Assembly: GCA_902465015.1 (NCBI GenBank)
Contig: CABQLK010000005.1
Location: 3,559-67,558 of the forward strand
From: an uncultured Collinsella sp.
GTDB lineage: Bacteria; Actinomycetota; Coriobacteriia; Coriobacteriales; Coriobacteriaceae
Length of the DNA: 64,000 nucleotides
Direction: 5' to 3'
How positions within the stretch are numbered: position 1 is the stretch's first letter; the number at the start of each line of letters is the position of its first letter. Positions 1-8,089 of this stretch are shown here, one piece after another. A program made the position numbers and the translations under genes. Below the pieces are notes generated by a model. It searched no databases and was not told where the DNA came from. It saw only the letters and a program-made list of their open reading frames with translations.

Positions 1-1
1 C

Positions 2-1033
2 GACACGTCGGTCGCGCTTTCGCCCAAGCAGTACGGCCACATCACACGCTACGATCTGCTGGCGGTCGCCAATCCCGACGATTTTTCGCAGACGTGCGCG
101 GCGCTCGACGAGCGCAACGCGGCCAATGATTCCAACGTGACCGTGACCTCGACCCTGCCGATTATGACCGACAACGTCACCTTTACGTTTGGCGGCAAGA
201 GTGAGACCGTGCAGCTCATCGTGATTCCCGACGACCGTACGGGTGACTTGGGCGATTACGTGCGCCTGGAGGATGAGTCCAAGGAACCGCTGCCTTTGCG
301 TGACGGAGACGTATATCTGAGCAAGAGCTCGCAGCTGGTGCTGGGGATTCAGCCGGGCGATACAGCACACGTCCAGGATTCGTCGCTCAATGTTGCCAAG
401 GTCAAAGTCAGCGACATCTCGCTCAACTATCTGGGCAACACGCTTTACATGACGCAGAGTACCTATGAGCGTGCGTTCGGTCGAAGCGCACGCCTCAACG
501 GCGTCTTTGTGCTGCTTAAGGGTTCGTCGGCCGACCAGATTGCGTTTAGCAAGAAAATTAAGAGCGACGGTTGGCTCACCATCTCGAGCACGGCCGAACA
601 TTGGCAGAACTACGAGGCGAACTTTACGATTATCAATTCTGTCGTGGTGCTCGTGACCTTTATGGCAGCGTGCCTATCGTTTGTGGTGGTGTTTACGCTG
701 TCCAACACGAATATCTCCGAGCGCGAGCGCGAGCTGGCGACCATTAAGGTGCTGGGCTTCCGTCGCGGCGAGGTGCACCACTACGTCAACAAGGAGACGT
801 TGATCCTCACGGCGATTGGCACCGCACTGGGCGTGCCACTGGGTGGCCTGCTTGCCGAGAGCTTTACCTACATTTTGCAGATGCCGTCGCTGTACTTTGA
901 CGTTGAAGTCGAGCCGCTGAGCTTCGTGCTCGCCGTGGTGCTTTCCTTTGGCTTTACGATTATCGTCAACCTCGCTACCAATCGTACCCTCAACAAGATC
1001 GACATGGTCGGCGCCCTCAAGAGCGCCGAGTAA
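2..1033 (+). CDS. FtsX-family ABC transporter permease, C-terminal part
   Basis: The reading frame is open from base 2, so the gene begins before the window and only its last 343 residues or so are present. An extracytoplasmic domain is followed by three hydrophobic segments; the first is followed by the charged loop ERERELATIKVLGFRR, characteristic of the FtsX/MacB-type permease C-terminal domain. Such permeases work with an ATPase (MacB/LolD type) in lipid, peptide or cell-wall-hydrolase control; the partner is outside the window, so the substrate cannot be named. A GC-rich terminator follows the stop codon. Confidence 0.8.
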   Translation, partial: DTSVALSPKQYGHITRYDLLAVANPDDFSQTCAALDERNAANDSNVTVTSTLPIMTDNVTFTFGGKSETVQLIVIPDDRTGDLGDYVRLEDESKEPLPLRDGDVYLSKSSQLVLGIQPGDTAHVQDSSLNVAKVKVSDISLNYLGNTLYMTQSTYERAFGRSARLNGVFVLLKGSSADQIAFSKKIKSDGWLTISSTAEHWQNYEANFTIINSVVVLVTFMAACLSFVVVFTLSNTNISERERELATIKVLGFRRGEVHHYVNKETLILTAIGTALGVPLGGLLAESFTYILQMPSLYFDVEVEPLSFVLAVVLSFGFTIIVNLATNRTLNKIDMVGALKSAE

Positions 1034-1091
1034 CCTGCCTGGGATTCAAGCTGTAGCGAGCTGTAATGTACCACAACCGCATTTTTGCATA

Positions 1092-1134
1092 AACCGCCCC
1101 GCCGATTGCATATTTCGGCGGGGCGGTTGCTTTT
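1092..1134 (+). terminator. Intrinsic terminator after the FtsX-type permease
   Basis: A 13-bp perfect stem (1092-1104 with 1116-1127 and the adjoining base) with an A/T-rich loop is followed by a run of five T. It lies about 60 bases after the permease stop. Confidence 0.8.
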
Positions 1135-1160
1135 TGCCCGCGGGTACCCCAGGGGGCGGC

Positions 1161-1361
1161 GTGCAAATTCCGGAGAATTCAGCATCCCGGAGTTCGCGAG
1201 TGTGGGAGCGGGCGCACAAAAGCGCATTGAAAGCCTGACTTTGAGCTCCGGCGCCTCGAGGACCGCTCATTTTTTTGCAGAATGCGGCCCGCGGCGCCTG
1301 TCTCTCGCCCAAAATCCAGTATGCAGGCACCCTCGGCTGCTGAATACTCCCAAAAATGCAC
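1161..1361 (+). repeat. Composite element copy 1, left module with terminal inverted repeats
   Basis: The left end (1161-1184) and the right end (1338-1361) are inverted copies sharing GTGCA....GGAGNATTCAGCA. The inversion continues outward for about ten bases (GGGGGCGGCGTGC against GGATGCGGCGTGC). The same pair of ends bounds 51228-51461. The interior has no credible gene: the short ORFs here lack family features and conserved start signals. The module sits directly before the nested palindrome at 1395-1579. Confidence 0.6.
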
Positions 1362-1394
1362 GCCGCATCCTACCCCAGGCACTTGCAGCAAGAA

Positions 1395-1579
1395 GACGAA
1401 TAGCCTCGGCCTCCCCGGTTACCGCAGGAGGCCCCAGGGCTTACCTCCCAAATCTTTCCGCAGGACGGAAGGATCCCGCCGCGCGAAGCGCACGGCGGGA
1501 TCCTGACATGTCCGAGGACGATTTGGGAGGTAAGCCCTGGGGTCTCCGATGAGAGCAGTTTCGGCCGAGGCTATTCGTC
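1395..1579 (+). repeat. Composite element copy 1, nested palindrome overlapping the pfkA stop
   Basis: Three nested inverted repeats are visible. The outer arms are 17 bases (1395-1411 and 1563-1579), the middle arms 27 bases with one mismatch (1428-1454 and 1520-1546), and the inner arms 12 bases (1470-1481 and 1493-1504). The right outer arm contains the last two codons and stop of the phosphofructokinase gene. The joining segments GGTTACCGCAG, TTCCGCAGGACGGAAGG, TGTCCGAGGAC and AGTTTC have counterparts at the same places in the copy at 51541-51751, although the stems do not match. Confidence 0.65.
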
Positions 1580-2650
1580 GCCGAAGCTGATGCCCAACGC
1601 CTTGGCCTCGCGTACCAGGTCGCTCTGAGGATCGACATACTTGAGCTTGCCGGCGACATCCTCGAGCGGCATGTGGCACATCTTGCCGTCGCGCAGGGCA
1701 ATCATGTAGCCAAACTCGCCGCGCAGACAGCCGAGCGCTGCCTCGACGCCGCACTGGGTCGCAAAGATGCGGTCCTGAGCGTCGGGCTGACCGCCGCGCT
1801 GCGTGTGGCCGGGGATGGCGACGCGGGTCTCGCGACCGGTCTTGGCCTCGATCTCCTTGGCGATGTCGTACACGATCGAAGGGCTCGTACGCTCGGCGAG
1901 TTTCTTCTTGTACTCCTTCTTGGACAGCGCCGCGTCCTCCTTGGAGATAGCGCCCTCGGCGACGGCCACGATGGTAAAGCGGCTGCCGGTCTCCATGCGA
2001 TGCTCGATGGTCTTGATGACGTTATCCATGTCGTAGGGGATCTCGGGAATCAGGATGACGTCCGCACCGCCCGCGACACCGGCGTACAGCGGGATCCAGC
2101 CAACCTTGTGGCCCATGATCTCGATGACAAACACGCGGCCGTGGCTCGAGGCGGTAGTGTGGATGTCGTCGATGCACTTGGTGGCGACGTCGATGGCGCT
2201 CGTAAAGCCAAACGTCAGCTCGGTGCCCCAGGTGTCGTTATCGATGGTCTTGGGCAGGGCGATAACGTTGAGGCCCTCTTCGCGCAGGCGGTTGGCGGTC
2301 TTGGTGGAGCCGTTGCCGCCCAGCATAAACAGGCAGTCGAGCTGCAACTTGTGATAGGTGTGGACCATCGCCGGCACCTTCTCGACACCATCGGCCTCGG
2401 GGGTATCCAGACGCTTGAACGGTGTGCGGCTCGTGCCCAGGATGGTGCCGCCGCGGGTGAGGATACCGCTAAAATCGGCGGGTGTCATGACGCGGAACCT
2501 GCTGTAGATAAGGCCCTGGTAGCCGTCCTCAAAACCATAGATCTCGATAGGTTCTTCGCTATTGGTCATAAGCGTTTTGACGATGCCGCGCATGGTGGCG
2601 TTGAGCGCCTGGCAGTCGCCGCCACTGGTAAGAAGACCGATCCTAAGCAT
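1571..2650 (-). CDS. pfkA: 6-phosphofructokinase, mixed-signature (GGNGS / PKTIDND)
   Basis: This 359-residue protein is a phosphofructokinase of the PfkA fold and should phosphorylate fructose 6-phosphate in glycolysis. The N-terminal LLTSGGDCQALNA loop, the substrate loop PKTIDND (133-139) and GHTQRGG near the C-terminus are present. Gly114 is typical of ATP-using enzymes and Lys134 of PPi-type and actinobacterial group III enzymes. The usual Mg/ATP aspartate of GGDGS is asparagine here (GGNGS, 111-115), so the phosphoryl donor is not certain. GGAAGG precedes the ATG. The last codons lie within a large palindrome. Confidence 0.93.
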   Translation of the reverse strand: MLRIGLLTSGGDCQALNATMRGIVKTLMTNSEEPIEIYGFEDGYQGLIYSRFRVMTPADFSGILTRGGTILGTSRTPFKRLDTPEADGVEKVPAMVHTYHKLQLDCLFMLGGNGSTKTANRLREEGLNVIALPKTIDNDTWGTELTFGFTSAIDVATKCIDDIHTTASSHGRVFVIEIMGHKVGWIPLYAGVAGGADVILIPEIPYDMDNVIKTIEHRMETGSRFTIVAVAEGAISKEDAALSKKEYKKKLAERTSPSIVYDIAKEIEAKTGRETRVAIPGHTQRGGQPDAQDRIFATQCGVEAALGCLRGEFGYMIALRDGKMCHMPLEDVAGKLKYVDPQSDLVREAKALGISFGDE

Positions 2651-2687
2651 GATGAATCCTTCCGGGCAAGTTACAACATGCGCATAA

Positions 2688-2722
2688 GTTTACCCCCGTA
2701 CACTGTTGATACGGGGGTAAAA
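2688..2722 (-). terminator. Terminator-like hairpin between the Ntn hydrolase gene and pfkA
   Basis: Inverted arms of 13 bases around ACCCCCGTA/TACGGGGGT with a 9-base loop lie upstream of pfkA and downstream of the gene at 2791-3876. The T run is short, so termination may be partial. Confidence 0.5.
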
Positions 2723-2790
2723 CGTGTTAGCTCAGATGTATAGAAATGTAAGCAACGTCAGGCGAGCGTAAGGACGACGGTGCCAGCTCC

Positions 2791-3876
2791 TTACAGCGCG
2801 AAGGCGTCGACGTCGCCCCAGTGGCGGCGCAGCGTAATGGCGGCGGCGGGTTCGGTATTGTCAAAGACGACCGACCACTGCGTGTTGCTGGTGATGTCTT
2901 CCGGATTGGGCTCTTGCGCCGCAGCGCGTAGGGCTTTCCAAGCGACTGCCTCGTCTTGGGCGCCGGCATGGGCGTCAAGGACATCGGCGATGGCGACGGC
3001 GCGCTCTTTACCATGGCCCAGCTCGCCATTCTTTTGGTTGGGTAGCACTTCGTCGCCATAGCAGGCGTAGAAGTTCGTAACCTGGCGTACGGGAGTCGCT
3101 TTGAAAGCGCGGTCCGGATCGTGCGGATCCCACTCTACTACGCGCGCGTCACCGGCGGCGTCGTTGATAAAGAAGTGGTAATCGCGTCCTGCCATGGCGT
3201 GCATGTCGTAGGCGGAAAGCAGGTCTACGGCCTCCTGCGTGGTAGCCGCGCGGTCGAGCACAAGACGGATGGCGAGCGAGGTATTGATGACGGGGCGTTG
3301 CGTGTCCTGGTCACAGGGCTTGGAATCCAGGGTGAGTACGGCAATGGACACGCCGCATTCGTTGACACCGTCGAGCTGGGCAAACGGGCCCATGAGCGCG
3401 GCGGCACGTCCGGCGACGGAGTCAAGCGGTGTGTTATCGCCCAGGTTGTTAAGGGCGGCAAACCCGATGGAGGCATAGCCGCCGCGTGGGTGATTGCGCA
3501 CCAGCAGCGCCGAGGTGTCGTCCTTAAAGTCGTAATTGCGACCGGTGCGCACGCGGCCTTCGGCATCTACGGCGGCAAAGGCGCTGCAGGCAAACTGGGG
3601 TGCCTGGACATGTGCCGGCACACCGGGCAGCACCTGTGCCACCACGGCATCAATGTAGGCCTGGTCGTCGCGCACGCCAGCGGCGATGATGCGATCAAGA
3701 TCGTAGTCGTAAGCGATGTCGATTGCGTACAGGTCATAACCGTCTGCGTAGCCAGTCAAGCGTTTGAGCGAGGCGGCGGACTTGATTTGCTTGCGGTAGA
3801 CGACGCCGGCGGCAGCGGCAAGGCCGACAGTGGCACCCGCGACACCGCAGGCGATGGCAATGTTACGTGGCTTCAT
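2791..3876 (-). CDS. Membrane-anchored linear-amide C-N hydrolase (bile salt hydrolase / penicillin acylase-like Ntn hydrolase)
   Basis: The 361-residue protein starts with a hydrophobic anchor (about residues 5-26) and a linker to Cys97. The motif C97-SAF...GRN-Y-D116-F keeps the exact spacing of choloylglycine hydrolases (Cys2, Arg18, Asp21 become Cys97, Arg113, Asp116). It is therefore probably an N-terminal-nucleophile amidase that removes a roughly 96-residue leader to expose Cys97. Classical gut bile salt hydrolases start at the Cys and are not anchored, so the substrate could be a bile acid conjugate, N-acyl amino acid, acyl-homoserine lactone or beta-lactam. Start chosen from GGAGAG seven bases upstream of the ATG. 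Confidence 0.75.
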   Translation of the reverse strand: MKPRNIAIACGVAGATVGLAAAAGVVYRKQIKSAASLKRLTGYADGYDLYAIDIAYDYDLDRIIAAGVRDDQAYIDAVVAQVLPGVPAHVQAPQFACSAFAAVDAEGRVRTGRNYDFKDDTSALLVRNHPRGGYASIGFAALNNLGDNTPLDSVAGRAAALMGPFAQLDGVNECGVSIAVLTLDSKPCDQDTQRPVINTSLAIRLVLDRAATTQEAVDLLSAYDMHAMAGRDYHFFINDAAGDARVVEWDPHDPDRAFKATPVRQVTNFYACYGDEVLPNQKNGELGHGKERAVAIADVLDAHAGAQDEAVAWKALRAAAQEPNPEDITSNTQWSVVFDNTEPAAAITLRRHWGDVDAFAL

Positions 3877-4037
3877 GACGGCTCCTCTCGTCCTGTTAGC
3901 GCAATTGTCGCAAAGGGAGCGCGGGCATGATGGCTCAACTTGGTGAGCGGCGCGGAATTAAGCACGGAATGAAGAGTGCGGCACTGGCGTGGCGGGGTAT
4001 GCTGGAGGGGACCATCAACCCAGCGAAAGGGGAGAGC

Positions 4038-5423
4038 ATGACGGATCAGGAAACGCCCGAGCGCGCGCATGTGACGGCCGATGATATCGAGGCCGCCAAC
4101 GACCTTATCGACTTTATCGAGGCATGCCCCAGCATGTTCCATACGGCGGCGACCATTATGGCCGAGCTCGACGAGGCGGGCTTTACCTACCTGCCCGAGA
4201 ATGCGGCGTGGGACATCGAGCCGGGCGGGCGTTATTACACGCAGCGCAACACCTCGAGCGTTGTTGCCTTTAAGGTGGGCGAGGACCTGGCCGCGACGTG
4301 GGGCGAGGACGGCGTTGCCGGCGACTACCATTTTCAGCTGACGGCGTCGCACAGCGACTCGCCGACGTTTAAGGTTAAGGCCGTGCCCGAGCTCGACGGC
4401 GCGGGCGAGACGCTGCGCCTGAACACCGAGGCCTACGGCGGCATGATCGACTACACCTGGTTCGATCGCCCGCTGGCGCTGGCTGGACGCGTGTTGGTAC
4501 GCGAAGGCGACCGTATTGAGAGCCGCCTGCTTTCCACCGAGCGCGAGGTCGCTATTATTCCGAGCCTTGCCATCCATATGAACCGCGGCGTCAACGAGGG
4601 CTTTGCGCCCAACCGCGCCGTCGACCTGTGCCCGCTCATCAGCGCTGGCGACCTTAAGCAGGGCGACTTTGACGCCCTGATCGCCGACGAGCTGGATGTT
4701 GAGCCCGAGCAAATTCTGGGCCGCGATCTGTTCCTGGTCAACCGCCAGGATGCGCGCATTTGGGGCTGGGCCGACGAGTTTATCTCGACGCCCAAGCTCG
4801 ACGACCTGGCCTGCGCTTACACCTCGCTGCAGGCATTTTTGGGTGCTGAGAACGCGCATGACGTTTCGGTCTTTTGCTGCTTTGATAACGAGGAGGTTGG
4901 CTCCGAGACCAAGCAGGGCGCCATGTCGACGTTCTTGGCCGACGCGCTGCGCCGCATTAACGGATCGCTGGGCTTTGACGACGAATCGTACCACCGCGCA
5001 CTTGCCGCCTCAATGCTCGTGAGCTGCGACAACGCACATGCCGTGCATCCCAATCATGCCGAGAAGTGTGACGCCCGCAACCAGGTGGTGCTCAACGGCG
5101 GTATTGTCATCAAGGAAGCTGCCAACCAGCACTACTGCACCGATGCCTTTAGCCGCGCGGTGTTCCAGGCCATCTGCGATGACGCCGACGTGCCCACGCA
5201 GGCCTTCGCCAACAAGAGCGATATGGCCGGCGGCTCCACGCTCGGTAACCTGTCCAATATGCAGGTGAGCATGCATGCCGTGGACGTGGGCCTGCCGCAG
5301 CTTGCCATGCACTCGAGCTACGAGACCGGCGGCGTACGCGACGTGATGTACGCCATCCGCGCTCTCACCGCTTTCTATGAGCGAAACCTAACCATCAACG
5401 GTGCCGAAAGCGTGGAGCTCTAA
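4038..5423 (+). CDS. apeB: M18-family aminopeptidase
   Basis: This 461-residue cytoplasmic metallopeptidase removes N-terminal amino acids from peptides. The M18 signature is complete: the zinc ligand in TASHSDSP, KLDDLACAY, the catalytic DNEEVGS motif, HAVHPNHA and the C-terminal MHSSYETGG. The frame is open for 37 codons upstream, but the ATG at 4038 has a good ribosome site (GGGGAG) and matches the usual family N-terminus. It is transcribed divergently from the Ntn hydrolase gene. Confidence 0.93.
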   Translation: MTDQETPERAHVTADDIEAANDLIDFIEACPSMFHTAATIMAELDEAGFTYLPENAAWDIEPGGRYYTQRNTSSVVAFKVGEDLAATWGEDGVAGDYHFQLTASHSDSPTFKVKAVPELDGAGETLRLNTEAYGGMIDYTWFDRPLALAGRVLVREGDRIESRLLSTEREVAIIPSLAIHMNRGVNEGFAPNRAVDLCPLISAGDLKQGDFDALIADELDVEPEQILGRDLFLVNRQDARIWGWADEFISTPKLDDLACAYTSLQAFLGAENAHDVSVFCCFDNEEVGSETKQGAMSTFLADALRRINGSLGFDDESYHRALAASMLVSCDNAHAVHPNHAEKCDARNQVVLNGGIVIKEAANQHYCTDAFSRAVFQAICDDADVPTQAFANKSDMAGGSTLGNLSNMQVSMHAVDVGLPQLAMHSSYETGGVRDVMYAIRALTAFYERNLTINGAESVEL

Positions 5424-5606
5424 ATGCGAGCCGAAGAAATGAAGGCCGAGCGTGGGGCTCAGCTTATTGATCGGGGTTTACAGCTGTTCGTCGCCGCTTG
5501 CCATGAGTCAGGGGTCGACGTTTCCAAGGCGCGACCAACGAGTGCTGAAGAACTCAAGCGTAACGCCTATTCGGACCGCTATGACGAGGAGACGGACTGG
5601 CTCTAA
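5424..5606 (+). CDS. Small hypothetical protein directly after the aminopeptidase
   Basis: This 60-residue frame starts on the base after the aminopeptidase stop, which suggests translational coupling. The product is charged and soluble (MRAEEMKAERGAQL... to ...ETDWL) with no recognisable motif and no strong ribosome site of its own. It could be real or chance. Confidence 0.3.
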   Translation: MRAEEMKAERGAQLIDRGLQLFVAACHESGVDVSKARPTSAEELKRNAYSDRYDEETDWL

Positions 5607-5715
5607 TAAGCGAAGTGTCGAAAACGCTAGATGTATGTTTGATATCACTTTGGCGAGAGTGTCGCAGACAGAACTACCGGTATGGCGCAAGCCAACCTGA
5701 CCCCATTGCACCAAA

Positions 5716-5748
5716 CCTACCAAAAAGGGACAGGTTCATTTTGGCAGG
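5716..5748 (+). repeat. AAAGGGACAG palindrome, copy A1
   Basis: Arms CCTACCAAAA and TTTTGGCAGG enclose AGGGACAGGTTCA. Nearly identical copies occur at 6927-6959 and 43512-43544, including the bases after the right arm (TTTTA.C.G..AAA). Confidence 0.7.
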
Positions 5749-5856
5749 CTTTATCTGGGCAAATGCCGCAATGCCAACAGCTGGACAGAATTGTTAAGAC
5801 ACCGCAGGTTGAGCAAACGTCAGCGAGCGATGTCCAGAGCGAACAAGTTGGCATGA

Positions 5857-5897
5857 AAAAGGCAAGGCATAGACCTTCTGGTCATGCCTCGCCTTTT
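5857..5897. terminator. Bidirectional terminator-like hairpin
   Basis: AAAAAGGCAAGGCAT pairs with ATGCCTCGCCTTTT around an inner AGACC/GGTC stem. It lies between the aminopeptidase unit and the convergent 2-hydroxyacid dehydrogenase gene, with A and T runs on both sides. Confidence 0.65.
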
Positions 5898-5970
5898 GAA
5901 TGACAAATTGTCGCTCTGGGCGACGCGCAGCGTCGAGGGGTTCCGGCGTTTGGCAAAACGCCGGAACAAA

Positions 5971-6906
5971 TTAGTGCTCGATCCAGCAACGCAGGGTCTC
6001 GCCGGCTTGCAGGTGACGCAGATTCTCCGCGGCGATGTCGACGACGTTGTTGAGGGTGGCGGCCAGGTGGAACCAGCCGGAGACGTGCGGCGTGATGAGC
6101 ATGTTGGGCGCGTCCCACAGCGGGCTTGTCGCGGGCAGGGGCTCGGGGTCGGTGACGTCGACCGCGGCGCCGGCGAGATGTCCCGACTCCAGAGCGGCAA
6201 CCAAATCGTCAGCAACCACGAGGTCGCCGCGGCCGCCGTTGGCAAAGAAGGCGCCCGGTTTCATCGTGGCGAAGAACTCGGCGTTCGCCAGACCGCGGGT
6301 CTCGGGTGTGCTGGGCATAAAGGATGCGACGACGTCTGCCTCCGCCAAGCGCTCAGACAGGGCGTCCATGCCGTCCATGTCCTCAAACACAATGGGGTAG
6401 ACGAGCGGATGGCGCTTGATGCCGCGGACGTGCGCACCCATGTTGCGGCAGAGCGTGGCGAAGTGGCCACCGATATCGCCCGCGCCCAGCACCAGCACAT
6501 TGGCGTTTTTGAGCGAGGTGACCGGCCCCAAATCCTTCCAGCGATGCTCGCGCTGCAAATCGTGATAGCCGGGCAGGCGCTTCATCATGGAAAGGACCAT
6601 GGCAAACATGTGCTCGCTCACGGCCTGGCCGTAGGCGCCCACCGAGCAAGACAGTTTGGCGTCGACCGGCACAGTGCCGGCGGCAAGGTAGTCGTCATAG
6701 CCGGCGGTTTGCAATTGCAACAGCTGGAGACGCTCGCATGCCGTGAGCATGTCAGGGTCGATGTTGCCCAGGATCACGTCGGCATCGGCGACCTGCTCGT
6801 GCGTGGCGGCGTCGGCGCTCGTGTAGATAAAGTCCTCGCCCGGAGCGCTCGACTCAAGAATTGCGCGATGACGGTCGTTGACGGGCAACAAAACCAGAAT
6901 GTTCAC
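5971..6906 (-). CDS. D-isomer-specific 2-hydroxyacid dehydrogenase
   Basis: This 311-residue NAD(P)-dependent oxidoreductase interconverts a 2-oxoacid and a D-2-hydroxyacid. It has the nucleotide-binding GAGDIGGHF motif and the catalytic triad context NGGRGD (Arg), DPEPLP (Glu) and ITPHVSG (His). The exact substrate (glycerate, lactate, phosphoglycerate-like) cannot be read from the sequence. An upstream extension of the frame would translate an intergenic palindrome, so I chose the GTG at 6906 behind AGAGGA. Methionine aminopeptidase lies upstream on the same strand. Confidence 0.88.
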   Translation of the reverse strand: MNILVLLPVNDRHRAILESSAPGEDFIYTSADAATHEQVADADVILGNIDPDMLTACERLQLLQLQTAGYDDYLAAGTVPVDAKLSCSVGAYGQAVSEHMFAMVLSMMKRLPGYHDLQREHRWKDLGPVTSLKNANVLVLGAGDIGGHFATLCRNMGAHVRGIKRHPLVYPIVFEDMDGMDALSERLAEADVVASFMPSTPETRGLANAEFFATMKPGAFFANGGRGDLVVADDLVAALESGHLAGAAVDVTDPEPLPATSPLWDAPNMLITPHVSGWFHLAATLNNVVDIAAENLRHLQAGETLRCWIEH

Positions 6907-6926
6907 AAGCAGTCCTCTCTGCTCGA

Positions 6927-6959
6927 CCTGCCAAAAAGGGACAGGTTTATTTTGGCAGG
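6927..6959 (+). repeat. AAAGGGACAG palindrome, copy A2
   Basis: Perfect ten-base arms CCTGCCAAAA/TTTTGGCAGG enclose AGGGACAGGTTTA. It lies in the leader of the 2-hydroxyacid dehydrogenase gene, 20 bases before its start. Confidence 0.75.
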
Positions 6960-7041
6960 TTTTATCAGGCAAAACGTTCAAATAAAACGCCGGGCTACGC
7001 GATGGTTAGCATATCCATCGCGTAGCCCGGCGTATCTACAG

Positions 7042-7929
7042 CTACCAGCTCAGCAGCTCGTAACCATCCTCGGTCACCACGAGCTGTACCTCGCACTGGG
7101 CCGAATCGCTGCCGTCCTTGGTGCGCACGCACCAACCGTCACCCTTGCTAATCTTGATGTCGGGCGCTCCGGCATTGACCATGGGCTCGATGGTAAAGAC
7201 CATGCCCGGGGCCATGATGGTGTCCACATCGGGTGCCTCGGTGGTAAAGCCCACAAACGGGTCCTCGTGGAACTCCTTGCCAATGCCGTGTCCGCCGTAC
7301 TCGCGCACCACGCTAAAGCCGGCGTCCTCGACGGTCTTTTGCACGGCCTCGGCCATAACGGACAACGGTAGCCATGGCTTGACGGCCGCCAGACCCGCCT
7401 CCACGCTGGCGCGGGTGACGTCGACCAGGCGTTGGCGCTCGGCAGAGACCTCGCCGATGCAGAACATGCGGCTCGAGTCGCTAAAGTAGCCGTCCAAGAT
7501 CGTGGAGCAATCCACGTTGATGATGTCGCCTTCGTGCAGCACATCCGTATCGCAGGGGATACCGTGACAGACCACGTCGTTGATTGAGGTGCACACGCTC
7601 TTGGGATAGCCCTCGTAGTTGAGATCGGCCGGCGTGCCACCGTGCTCGACGGTGTAGTCGTAGATCATCTGGTCGATCTGGTTGGTGGTCATGCCTGCAG
7701 CGATATGCTCGCCCACATAATCGAGTACGCCCACGTTGATGGCGGCCGAGCGCTTAATGCCCTCGATATCGGCGGGCGTCTTGTAGAGCGTGCGAGGCAG
7801 AACCTCCCAGCCCTCTTCCCACAAGCGCTCGAGGCGCTCATCAAAGGCGCTATGGCATTTCTTGTATTTCTTGCCGCTGCCGCACCAGCAAGCGTCGTTG
7901 CGGCCAGGCACGGGTCCTTTGTCATACAT
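7042..7929 (-). CDS. map: Type I methionine aminopeptidase with N-terminal SEC-C zinc motif
   Basis: The enzyme removes the initiator methionine from nascent proteins. Residues 8-27 form a SEC-C zinc motif (PGRNDACWCGSGKKYKKCH), which in other proteins mediates docking to the ribosome or SecB-type partners. The catalytic domain shows all five metal ligands: VDCST, FSDSSR, the GGHGIG histidine, EPMVN and CEVQL. The total of 295 residues fits SEC-C-bearing MetAPs. A strong AAAGGAAG site precedes the ATG. Confidence 0.95.
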   Translation of the reverse strand: MYDKGPVPGRNDACWCGSGKKYKKCHSAFDERLERLWEEGWEVLPRTLYKTPADIEGIKRSAAINVGVLDYVGEHIAAGMTTNQIDQMIYDYTVEHGGTPADLNYEGYPKSVCTSINDVVCHGIPCDTDVLHEGDIINVDCSTILDGYFSDSSRMFCIGEVSAERQRLVDVTRASVEAGLAAVKPWLPLSVMAEAVQKTVEDAGFSVVREYGGHGIGKEFHEDPFVGFTTEAPDVDTIMAPGMVFTIEPMVNAGAPDIKISKGDGWCVRTKDGSDSAQCEVQLVVTEDGYELLSW

Positions 7930-7981
7930 GGCTAACTTCCTTTCATCCGCAGCTAGTATAGCCCACCCACGCGTCCATAAA

Positions 7982-8048
7982 AGTTGCGGTGATATAGTTC
8001 CGATCTAAGCGGTTTAACAGCATAAATAGGAACTATATCACCGCAACT
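7982..8048 (+). repeat. Long palindrome, loop family B, copy B1
   Basis: Perfect 20-base arms (7982-8001 AGTTGCGGTGATATAGTTCC and 8029-8048) enclose a 27-base loop containing TCTAAGCGGT. The arms are unrelated to those at 12386 and 60012, but the loop start matches them. There is no T run, so it is not a standard terminator. Confidence 0.7.
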
Positions 8049-8089
8049 GATGGAGCGAGATGGCTGACACTAGCTGCTGCGTGGTTTTG

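Larger units (their letters stand above)
5607..5970. other. Gene-free stretch with palindromes
   Basis: No credible gene is seen in these 364 bases. They hold an AAAGGGACAG palindrome (5716-5748), a terminator hairpin (5857-5897) and a perfect GTTCCGGCGTTT-type hairpin (about 5939-5967) next to the end of the 2-hydroxyacid dehydrogenase gene. Confidence 0.6.

Noticed and set aside
1161..1361. Insertion sequence, suggested by terminal inverted repeats
   Set aside because: The interior is about 150 bases without a transposase, target duplications are not evident, and the middle differs between the two copies. A nonautonomous element remains possible and is reported as a finding.
1034..1570. 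Several short frames of 70-155 codons on both strands
   Set aside because: They run through terminator and palindrome DNA, are rich in Arg, Pro and Ser from GC-rich noncoding sequence, and contradict each other; none has a ribosome site with a protein-like N-terminus.
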